Part shown: in pieces, positions 1 through 5,948 of the stretch | How the letters are laid out: each line of letters opens with the position of its first letter | Position numbering within the stretch: the first letter of the stretch is position 1 | Origin: QPIN01 sp964472945 | GTDB taxonomy: Bacteria; Pseudomonadota; Gammaproteobacteria; Methylococcales; Methylomonadaceae | Length of the DNA: 11,391 nt | Reading direction: 5' to 3' | Assembly (NCBI GenBank): GCA_964472945.1 | Contig: CAYYNM010000095.1 | Span: 1 to 11,391 of the forward strand | Translations under genes and position numbers: made by a program | Notes under the pieces: generated by a model | The model's database searches: none | What the model was told of the DNA's origin: nothing | Seen by the model: only the letters and a program-made list of their open reading frames with translations

Positions 1-114
1 ACTCCTTACAATTTAAAAATAGTTCGTAACTTTAGTGTAACAGAGCAAGATCGAGTTTTTTAGCCTACTTTCCCTTGATTATTCCTCGCGAGACAGCCTC
101 CTAGCTATATTTTA
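1..114 (-). promoter_or_regulatory. Leader between gspF and the next (off-window) gene, with its ribosome binding site
   Basis: No gene lies in this stretch. Read on the minus strand it runs from the gspF stop to a sequence TGTAAGGAGT at the very edge. The AAGGAG (complement of positions 2-7) is a near-perfect Shine-Dalgarno, so a minus-strand gene should start within about 10 bases beyond the window. In type II secretion clusters the gene after gspF is usually the major pseudopilin gspG, but that identity is inference only. The leader also contains a perfect 8-bp palindrome CTCGCGAG at 85-92 and a second AGGAGG (complement of 97-102) that is not followed by a usable start codon. I see no convincing intrinsic terminator, so read-through from gspF is plausible. 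Confidence 0.5.
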
Positions 115-1332
115 TTAAAATGCTAAATCATTAACACTTAATATAGCTAATAAAATCGAGACAATAATACCTGCAATCATCAATCCTAAGGTGATAATTA
201 AACCAGGTTCTAATAATGCTAACATTCGCTGTATGGCTGTTCTTAGCTGTTTATCATAGATGGTGGCAACTCGTAGCAACATTTCTTCTAACCGCCCCGT
301 TTCTTCACCCATTTTAATCATTTGTATCGCTAGTTTAGGGAAGCATTCACTTTCCGTAAATGCATCAGACATGCTTTTCCCTTGTTTTAATTCTTGCTCT
401 GCTTCGTTTAGCAAATCAACCATTACTAGATTTCCAGCTGTTTCTCTTGCTATCCCCAGGGCATTTAAAATAGAAACACCATTACCCAATAACGTTCCTA
501 AGGTGCGCGTTAGGTTAGCGGTTTCCAGGTGTAACAGAATATCTCCAAATAAGGGCATCACTAAAAATCGTGCATCCCATGTTTTTTTTGTGACAGGATT
601 AGCTAGTTGTGACTTCATATAACTGCTTATACTCAGTACAACTATTAATAATGCCCACCAATAAGATTGTAAAAATTCAGCGATAGCAACCACTATTTGA
701 GTTGACACCGGCAATTCTTTTCCTGCATTTTCAAACATTTCTGTAAACTGGGGGACCACGAAGGTAAGCATAACAAGTAGCGATGCAACTGACATCACCA
801 ATAATATTGCGGGATAAATAAGAGCCGTAGTCACCGTTTCTTTTAATTCCTGTGAGCGTTCTAAATATTCTGCCAGTCTATTAAGCACACTTCCCAGGTC
901 TCCTCCCATTTCACCGGCACGAATCATATTGAGGTAAAATTTAGAAAATACTTCAGTCTGTTCTTCTAATGCGTCGGCTAATGAAGCTCCCCCTTTCACT
1001 TTTTCTAAGACTTGAGAAATTAGCTTACTCAGTTTATCGTTATCTTCAGTTAATTGAATCAAAATACGCAGCGATCTATCCAGGGGTAATCCTGAATCTA
1101 ATAAGGTGGCTAGTTCCCCAGTAAACAGCAAGACTTCTTTTTGCGACAAACTAACCGCGCCACTCCCCAAGCTAATACCTAAAAAAGTTTTGTTAGCGGC
1201 TAGCTCAACTTTAATAGGAATAAACCCTTGCTCTTGTAATTCATGCAGTAAACTTTGTTCATCAGACGCATTTTTAACACCCTCTTCAACTTCCCCAAGA
1301 GTATTAACAGCTTTGTATGAATACAGTGCCAT
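115..1332 (-). CDS. gspF: Type II secretion system inner membrane protein GspF
   Basis: This 405-residue polytopic inner-membrane protein is the platform of the type II secretion machine; it couples the cytoplasmic GspE ATPase to pseudopilus assembly. It has the normal family length and the duplicated T2SSF architecture: a soluble N-terminal part beginning MALYSYKAVN, a first cytoplasmic helical domain around residues 65-170, membrane segments near 171-194 and 223-238, a second domain around 270-370, and a last membrane segment near 376-398. The repeated signature is visible as MIRAGEMGGDL (136-146) and MIKMGEETGRLEE (338-350). The start lies one base past the gspE stop, so the two are co-transcribed and probably translationally coupled; the upstream GGAA is only a weak Shine-Dalgarno. 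PilC of type IV pili is the related alternative. A GspF call is preferred because of the N-terminal sequence and the GspE partner. Confidence 0.9.
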   Translation of the reverse strand: MALYSYKAVNTLGEVEEGVKNASDEQSLLHELQEQGFIPIKVELAANKTFLGISLGSGAVSLSQKEVLLFTGELATLLDSGLPLDRSLRILIQLTEDNDKLSKLISQVLEKVKGGASLADALEEQTEVFSKFYLNMIRAGEMGGDLGSVLNRLAEYLERSQELKETVTTALIYPAILLVMSVASLLVMLTFVVPQFTEMFENAGKELPVSTQIVVAIAEFLQSYWWALLIVVLSISSYMKSQLANPVTKKTWDARFLVMPLFGDILLHLETANLTRTLGTLLGNGVSILNALGIARETAGNLVMVDLLNEAEQELKQGKSMSDAFTESECFPKLAIQMIKMGEETGRLEEMLLRVATIYDKQLRTAIQRMLALLEPGLIITLGLMIAGIIVSILLAILSVNDLAF

Positions 1333-1333
1333 C

Positions 1334-3043
1334 TTATGATTCCGTTGTTACACGTAAAACTTCATCAAGCGTCGTTACACCGTTCAAGGCCTTTAAAAGA
1401 CCATCTTCATAGATAGTCAACATACCATCATGAATCGCTTGCTGCTGTATAACACCCGCCTCCTTATGTGCCATAATGTTTTTTCGAATATTATCTGTCA
1501 TAGGTAAAAATTCAATAATAGCTTGTCGGCCTTTATAACCTATATCACCACAAGCGTCACAACCCACTGCTTTATATAGTTGAATGTTTTCTGCATCCGT
1601 AAATTTATGTAAATGCATTTCTTTAATCACTGCTTCAGGGGCAGGGTAGGCTTGCTTACATTCTGGACACAATTTTCTAACCAGTCGCTGGGCTAAAATA
1701 CCATTAACGGTTGAGCTTAATAAATACTCTTCCAAGCCCATATCTAATAGTCTGGTAATACCACCAGCGGCATCATTAGTATGCAATGTTGATAACACCA
1801 AATGCCCCGTTAATGCAGATTGTACAGCGATTTTAGCCGTCTCCAGATCACGCATTTCACCAATCATAATAACGTCTGGATCTTGCCTTACGATTGACCT
1901 TAAAGCCGTTGCAAATGTTAACCCAATTTGAGGCTTTGCTTGTATTTGGTTAATGCCTTCTAATTGATATTCTACCGGGTCTTCTATGGTAATGATTTTA
2001 CGCTCGACTGTATTCAAGCGTTTTAATGCGGTATATAAGGTAGTTGATTTACCACTTCCTGTTGGCCCAGTAATTAATATAATACCGTGAGGTTTGGCTA
2101 AAACATCTATAAACTGTTCTGAGTGTTTTCCTGTCAGCCCTAATGCAGAAAAATCCAACACAATATTTTCTTTATCCAGTAAACGCATTACCACACTTTC
2201 ACCATACATGGTGGGGATTGTAGACACCCTAAGATCAAGCTCTTTTCCCAGCATTTGTAGCTTAATACGGCCATCTTGTGGCAACCTGCGTTCAGCAATA
2301 TTAAGTTTGGCCATTATTTTTATCCTGGAAATAACAGCGGCAGTCGAGGCAACAGGAGGGGCTTCAATATCCTGCAATACCCCATCAATTCTTAGCCGAA
2401 CTTTTAAACTTTGTTCAAAAGGTTCAACATGAATATCGGAGGCTTTCATTTCTATGGCTTTCTGTAAAAACAAGTTAACCATTTTAATAACCGGTGCTTC
2501 ACTGGCTAAATCTTTCAGGTGCTCCAGATCTTCATCATCAATTTCACCTGTTGCTAAATGATCACTTAACTGATCCATTTCAGATTTACCATTACCGTAT
2601 TGTGCATCTAATGCCGCATCAATTTCTGTAAGCTGGCCGATTTTGACCTTGATCTGCTTTCCGGTTGCAAGCTTTAGTGCCTGTACAATATATTCATCTT
2701 TAGGATCCATCACAGCAACTGAAACTTCATTATCACCTGCTTGTAAACCAACAATATGATTGTTTTTTAGGAAGCGAAAAGAAATATCATCAGCAAAAGG
2801 ACTTTCTAAGGGATATTCAGAGGGGGTTACTCGTTCCAATTGACAGTTATGCTCAAAACTATCTGCAATATCAATATCAGAACATAAGCCTAATTTTATC
2901 AGCAATTGAGGCATCAATTCACTAATAGCAGATTTCTGCATTCGCCGGGCTTTGGCTAAATCATTACTCGTTAATTTATTGCGTTGTTGCAGCGTATTTA
3001 AAAATGCTACATATTGGCCTTCCTGTTCACTAACTACTTCCAT
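1334..3043 (-). CDS. gspE: Type II secretion system ATPase GspE
   Basis: This cytoplasmic hexameric ATPase powers pseudopilus assembly in type II secretion. Its 569 residues contain an N-terminal T2SSE_N-type region (about 55-150), an acidic linker (about 155-185), and the catalytic domain. In that domain are Walker A GPTGSGKST (326-334), the Asp box around IEDPVE (353-358), Walker B around VIMIGEMRD (391-399), and the His box LSTLHTND (417-424). A tetracysteine zinc-binding element is formed by C459/C462 and C495/C498. The zinc element and the linker followed by APVIKMVN and ASDIHVEPFE favour GspE over PilB or PilT. It is longer than the roughly 500 residues of many GspE proteins because of the extended N-terminus. 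An AGGTG ribosome binding site (complement of 3049-3053) sits 5 bases before the ATG and supports this start. It is the first gene of the visible gspE-gspF unit. Confidence 0.92.
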   Translation of the reverse strand: MEVVSEQEGQYVAFLNTLQQRNKLTSNDLAKARRMQKSAISELMPQLLIKLGLCSDIDIADSFEHNCQLERVTPSEYPLESPFADDISFRFLKNNHIVGLQAGDNEVSVAVMDPKDEYIVQALKLATGKQIKVKIGQLTEIDAALDAQYGNGKSEMDQLSDHLATGEIDDEDLEHLKDLASEAPVIKMVNLFLQKAIEMKASDIHVEPFEQSLKVRLRIDGVLQDIEAPPVASTAAVISRIKIMAKLNIAERRLPQDGRIKLQMLGKELDLRVSTIPTMYGESVVMRLLDKENIVLDFSALGLTGKHSEQFIDVLAKPHGIILITGPTGSGKSTTLYTALKRLNTVERKIITIEDPVEYQLEGINQIQAKPQIGLTFATALRSIVRQDPDVIMIGEMRDLETAKIAVQSALTGHLVLSTLHTNDAAGGITRLLDMGLEEYLLSSTVNGILAQRLVRKLCPECKQAYPAPEAVIKEMHLHKFTDAENIQLYKAVGCDACGDIGYKGRQAIIEFLPMTDNIRKNIMAHKEAGVIQQQAIHDGMLTIYEDGLLKALNGVTTLDEVLRVTTES

Positions 3044-3115
3044 ATAAACACCTATTTTGTAGAAATTAATAGTTTAAAAACCGTATCGTTTTAAAGGATT
3101 TTAGTTGCTCTTTAA

Positions 3116-3146
3116 ATTATAGCGGCCATATTACCCTTAGTGGCAG
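3116..3146 (-). promoter_or_regulatory. Candidate sigma-70 promoter for gspEF
   Basis: A perfect -10 hexamer TATAAT lies on the minus strand (complement of 3116-3121), about 70 bases before the gspE start. The best -35 match is CTGCCA (complement of 3141-3146), 4 of 6 to consensus with a 19-base spacer, slightly longer than ideal. It lies between the toxin gene and gspE, where an independent promoter for the secretion genes would be expected. Proposed from sequence only. Confidence 0.35.
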
Positions 3147-3201
3147 CCTTTTGGTGATGCAGCTTATACCTCTATTCTTTCCCAATTTTATTTATATCGT
3201 C

Positions 3202-3435
3202 TCATTTTCTATGTTTCCAATAGTCAGGAAAACGGTGAAGATGCATTACGGCAATGATGTAGATTCCACTCTCTTCTTCTGAATATAGAATTCCATACGG
3301 AAAACGTTTTACTAATGACCTCCGAATATCTCTCTCAATAGCAAAATCATACCCAAGCCCTAGTTCTATTCTTTCATAATAATCAATCGCACCATTAAAT
3401 TCTATCTCTGCCTCGGGATGAAATGCAAAACTCAT
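3202..3435 (-). CDS. RelE/ParE-family toxin with an apparent internal deletion
   Basis: This short 77-residue protein resembles the RelE/ParE superfamily toxins (plasmid stabilisation type). It shows the start SFAFHPEAEIEF, then DYYE...GLGYDF, then RRSLVKRFPYGILY (38-51), and the end AVMHLHRFPDYWKHR. Members of this subgroup are usually about 95-100 residues. Here residue E34 (end of GLGYDFAIE) joins directly to R35-D36 (RDIRRSL), where relatives, as I recall them, have about 20 more residues (rest of a helix, a PKAW-like turn and a short strand). The reading frame is kept. The start codon overlaps the antitoxin stop as ATGA, the usual translational coupling of such pairs. Whether the shortened protein still inhibits translation or gyrase is doubtful; it may be a decayed toxin retained beside a working antitoxin. 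Confidence 0.8.
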   Translation of the reverse strand: MSFAFHPEAEIEFNGAIDYYERIELGLGYDFAIERDIRRSLVKRFPYGILYSEEESGIYIIAVMHLHRFPDYWKHRK

Positions 3436-3656
3436 TTTTCAAATTTCTCCCAAATATTTTTAAAAACTTGTTCTCCAGATATTGGTTTAACTTTTCCAGA
3501 CCTTATTTCAATAAGTCTTTTTTGTGCGACTTCATTCCATTTCTCATCAATTTGAGAATTCGGTTGATTGAGACTTTGGAGTAAAGAATCAACAATTAAT
3601 ACCCGTTTTTCAACTGGAAGTGACACGGCTTCATCTATTAGTTCATTTGTATTCAT
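3432..3656 (-). CDS. Addiction module antitoxin (Unstab_antitox / TIGR02574 type)
   Basis: The 74-residue product begins MNTNELIDEAVSLPVEKR, with an amphipathic helix containing LIVDSLLQSL, then a segment with EKWNEVAQKRLIEIRSGKVKPISGEQVF. This is the typical shape of the short antitoxins (putative addiction module component family) that precede RelE/ParE-type toxins. These proteins bind and neutralise the toxin and often repress their own operon. An AGGT ribosome binding site (complement of 3663-3666) sits 6 bases before the ATG. The gene overlaps the toxin by four bases. The pair lies between waaC and gspE and is oriented like both neighbours, so it could also be reached by read-through from upstream. 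Confidence 0.8.
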   Translation of the reverse strand: MNTNELIDEAVSLPVEKRVLIVDSLLQSLNQPNSQIDEKWNEVAQKRLIEIRSGKVKPISGEQVFKNIWEKFEK

Positions 3657-3955
3657 TTTGTTACCTAAATTACGTGATGTGGTGATCCAAGTGCCTGAGC
3701 CAAACCTCTCAAAAAAGAATACTTATTTATTTTCAATGGTGTGGTAGTCGTCCGCGTTTCCTTTTCTTCGCGTCTAGTTTAGTATAAGTAAGTGTTTAAA
3801 ATTACCCTACCAATTTGAATTTAAATATTTTTGGAAGTGAGGCTTTTGCTTTTTTCTAATTTCCACGTCCAGCTTATATTATTTCCAGTGGAACCTTGCT
3901 TCATAGCAATCACCTTTTGTTCTTTCCGTAATAAATTTATTTTCCGTTTCTTACC
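3657..3955. other. Gene-poor spacer between waaC and the toxin-antitoxin pair
   Basis: These 299 bases carry no gene I can name. They are AT-rich and hold the antitoxin ribosome binding site, a minus-strand TATACT (complement of 3781-3786) that could be a -10 box for the antitoxin operon but lacks a good -35 at normal spacing, and the small palindrome TTCCAGTGGAA (3883-3893). One 27-codon ORF is listed separately. I see no clear stem followed by a T-run after waaC, so the place where the glnE-ilvE-waaC transcript ends is unresolved. Confidence 0.6.
3821..3904 (-). CDS. Possible 27-residue small ORF downstream of waaC
   Basis: An ATG at 3904 opens a 27-codon frame ending in TAA at 3821. The peptide begins MKQGSTGNNISWTWKLEKSK and is basic and hydrophilic with no membrane segment. 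The reason for listing it is the ribosome binding site: AGGTG (complement of 3911-3915) lies exactly 6 bases before the ATG, better than the site for waaC itself. It starts 51 bases after the waaC stop on the same strand. I do not recognise the peptide; a frame this short can arise by chance, and it may be a decayed remnant. Confidence 0.2.
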   Translation of the reverse strand: MKQGSTGNNISWTWKLEKSKSLTSKNI

Positions 3956-4963
3956 TTAGGAGAAGCTATATAACAAGGTTTTAGCCAGCATAATAATTTC
4001 ACCCTCTTTAATTTCAGTTATTGAAAAGTCATTTTTATCTAACTTAAAAGGATTAACTTTTGAGGGTGATTTTAATACTTTATTAATAGCGGTTTGATAA
4101 ACCCTGCTGACAGGCGTGGGTCCAAATAAAGTAATTGATGGAATATTTAGCCCCCAAGCCATGTGCGTAGGTCCCGTATCATTACCAATAAGCAGGCTTG
4201 AATTTGCGATCACTGCTTTTAATTGGTCGAAATTCAGTTTTGGTAACACCTTTGCTTTTGAGGTTTTAGCGGCAATCCATTCAGCATCTTGCTTTTCTTG
4301 TTCATTTCCCCAAATAATTAAACTATTGGCCTCCAAGCCTTTAATCACTGTTAGATACTTTTCTTTTGGATAGTTCCGGCTTGGCCAGGTTGATCCAATA
4401 ACAAAAATTATATTTGCTTGGTCTTGTTTAAAAAATCTTTCCTGCAACTCCCATTCTTTACTGTAAAAAAGAAAAGCTACTTTATTGATAATTTGTTGTT
4501 CTGTTATTTGTATATTTAATGGCTGTCCTATCACGGCTACATTTCTATCAATAGTATTGGCATCATAGGGATAGGCAATTTGTTTTTTATAAAACCATGT
4601 CGCCTGCTTTTCTCTTATAGATTGTTTATCAAAACCTGCAACATTACTTGATAATAATCTAGCCGTTATTGCTGATTTAATTAAGCCCTGAGCATCAATC
4701 ACTAAGTCATAGTTATTTTTTGCAAAATGCCTGACTTTTTTAATTTCATTAAAAATATTAGCTTTATTATTCTTTAATAACTTTAAATTAAGCGGCAAAA
4801 TCTGATTGATATCAGGGCTACCTTGTAATACGCCTGTAAAACCTTGTTCTACTATCCAATCAATCAGCAGCTCAGGATATTGTTGTTTAATAAACTGTAA
4901 AGCAACCATTGCATGGACAATATCGCCCAGGGCTGAAAGTTTTACAATGGCTATTTTTATCAT
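3956..4963 (-). CDS. waaC: Lipopolysaccharide heptosyltransferase I (WaaC/RfaC)
   Basis: This 335-residue GT9-family glycosyltransferase should transfer the first L-glycero-D-manno-heptose from ADP-heptose to Kdo of the LPS inner core, at the cytoplasmic face of the inner membrane. Visible marks are the N-terminal KLSALGDIVH (8-17) with the conserved Asp of the family, DAQGLIKSA (90-98), the inter-domain region GSTWPSRNYP (190-199), and the donor-binding motif GNDTGPTHMAWGLN (260-273) followed by PSITLFGPTP. The motif fits heptosyltransferase I better than WaaF or WaaQ, though GT9 members are easily confused. It follows ilvE by 44 bases on the same strand. No clear Shine-Dalgarno precedes the ATG (upstream reads TTGAAAAATAA), so translation may be weak. 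The product is slightly longer than the approximately 320 residues of the E. coli enzyme. Confidence 0.85.
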   Translation of the reverse strand: MIKIAIVKLSALGDIVHAMVALQFIKQQYPELLIDWIVEQGFTGVLQGSPDINQILPLNLKLLKNNKANIFNEIKKVRHFAKNNYDLVIDAQGLIKSAITARLLSSNVAGFDKQSIREKQATWFYKKQIAYPYDANTIDRNVAVIGQPLNIQITEQQIINKVAFLFYSKEWELQERFFKQDQANIIFVIGSTWPSRNYPKEKYLTVIKGLEANSLIIWGNEQEKQDAEWIAAKTSKAKVLPKLNFDQLKAVIANSSLLIGNDTGPTHMAWGLNIPSITLFGPTPVSRVYQTAINKVLKSPSKVNPFKLDKNDFSITEIKEGEIIMLAKTLLYSFS

Positions 4964-5007
4964 TTATTTTTCAATGTGAGCAGGAATGTTTGCCAGCTAG
5001 AATTCAC

Positions 5008-5934
5008 TTAAGAAACGTAACTTAACCACTCAGCATGGTTATCTTTACGCCCATGTACATAGTCGAAGTAAAGTGTTTGTAATTTTTCAGTTACTTCACC
5101 CCGTGAACCTGAACCAATCACTCTGCCATCATATTCTCTTATGGGGGTTACTTCAGCCGCAGAACCCGTAAAAAAGGCTTCATCAGCAACATAAACTTCA
5201 TCCCTGGAAATACGTTTTTCTATCACTTCATAACCATTTTCTTGTGCAATAGTCATCAGTGTCTCACGAGTAATTCCTTCTAATGCAGAGGAGGTTTCAG
5301 GTGTGTACAGCTTGCCATTTCTAACAATAAATAAATTTTCCCCGCTCCCCTCTGCAACAAAGCCTTCATGATCTAGTAATAGAGCTTCATCGTAACCTGT
5401 CGATAAGGCTTCTTGTAAAGCCAGAATAGAATTTATGTAGTTACCATTCGCTTTAGCTTTACACATGGTGCTATTGACATAATTTTTGGTATAAGAAGAG
5501 GTTCTGATACGAATACCTTTTTCCATACTTTCATCGCCTAAATATGCCCCCCATTTCCAGGCGGCAACCATTACATGTACTTTTAGGTTATCCGCTCTTA
5601 GTCCCATTCCTTCAGAGCCATAAAAAACCATGCTACGAATATAAGCACTATCTAAACTGTTTTTTGCAACAGCCTCTTTATGTGCTTGATTAATGACATC
5701 TTTATCAAATGGAATCTGCATATTTAAAATATGTGCTGAACGATATAATCTATCTGTATGTTCTTGTAATTTAAAGATGGCTGTCCCTTTTTCTGCATGA
5801 TAGGCCCTTAATCCTTCAAAAACACCCGCGCCATAATGTAGCGTATGGGTTAGAACATGAACTTTTGCTTCACGCCATTCAACCCATTTACCATCCATCC
5901 AGATTACACCGTCTCTATCATCCATCGTCATCAT
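5008..5934 (-). CDS. ilvE: Branched-chain amino acid aminotransferase (class IV)
   Basis: This PLP-dependent transaminase interconverts leucine, isoleucine and valine with their 2-oxo acids using glutamate. The frame is open from 5970, but I prefer the start at 5934 (308 residues, MMTMDDRDGVIW...). Family members begin just before the DRDGVIW block; the longer form would add 12 unconserved residues and overlap glnE, while 5934 leaves a 14-base gap and has an AGG 10 bases upstream. With this start, the THTLHYGAGVFEGLRAY block is at 29-45, the PLP-binding lysine is K161 in KANGNYINS, EGSGENLF is at 194-201, and GSAAEVTP is at 257-264. Length is normal for IlvE. It sits between glnE and waaC in an apparent operon; the next ATG (5931) is equally possible as the true start. 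Confidence 0.92.
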   Translation of the reverse strand: MMTMDDRDGVIWMDGKWVEWREAKVHVLTHTLHYGAGVFEGLRAYHAEKGTAIFKLQEHTDRLYRSAHILNMQIPFDKDVINQAHKEAVAKNSLDSAYIRSMVFYGSEGMGLRADNLKVHVMVAAWKWGAYLGDESMEKGIRIRTSSYTKNYVNSTMCKAKANGNYINSILALQEALSTGYDEALLLDHEGFVAEGSGENLFIVRNGKLYTPETSSALEGITRETLMTIAQENGYEVIEKRISRDEVYVADEAFFTGSAAEVTPIREYDGRVIGSGSRGEVTEKLQTLYFDYVHGRKDNHAEWLSYVS

Positions 5935-5948
5935 ATTTGTTATGCCTG

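Noticed and set aside
1..114. Possible cyclic di-GMP or other riboswitch in the leader after gspF.
   Set aside because: Its short G-rich pieces do not form the conserved GEMM core or any other riboswitch pattern I recognise.
2094..2432. Plus-strand open frame of 112 codons inside gspE, and similar frames opposite gspF, waaC, glnE and the chemoreceptor gene.
   Set aside because: They are antisense to intact conserved genes, lack ribosome binding sites and show no recognisable protein features.
3750..3772. CGCG...CGCG short inverted repeat in the spacer upstream of the antitoxin, possible operator.
   Set aside because: The arms are only 4 bp of simple sequence and too far apart to be distinguished from chance.
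3665..3781. Minus-strand stop-to-stop frame of 37 codons just upstream of the antitoxin, ending ...LRGLAQALGSPHHVI.
   Set aside because: It has no ATG or GTG start and no ribosome binding site, and it ends inside the antitoxin's own Shine-Dalgarno. It could be a gene remnant, but I cannot name a family.
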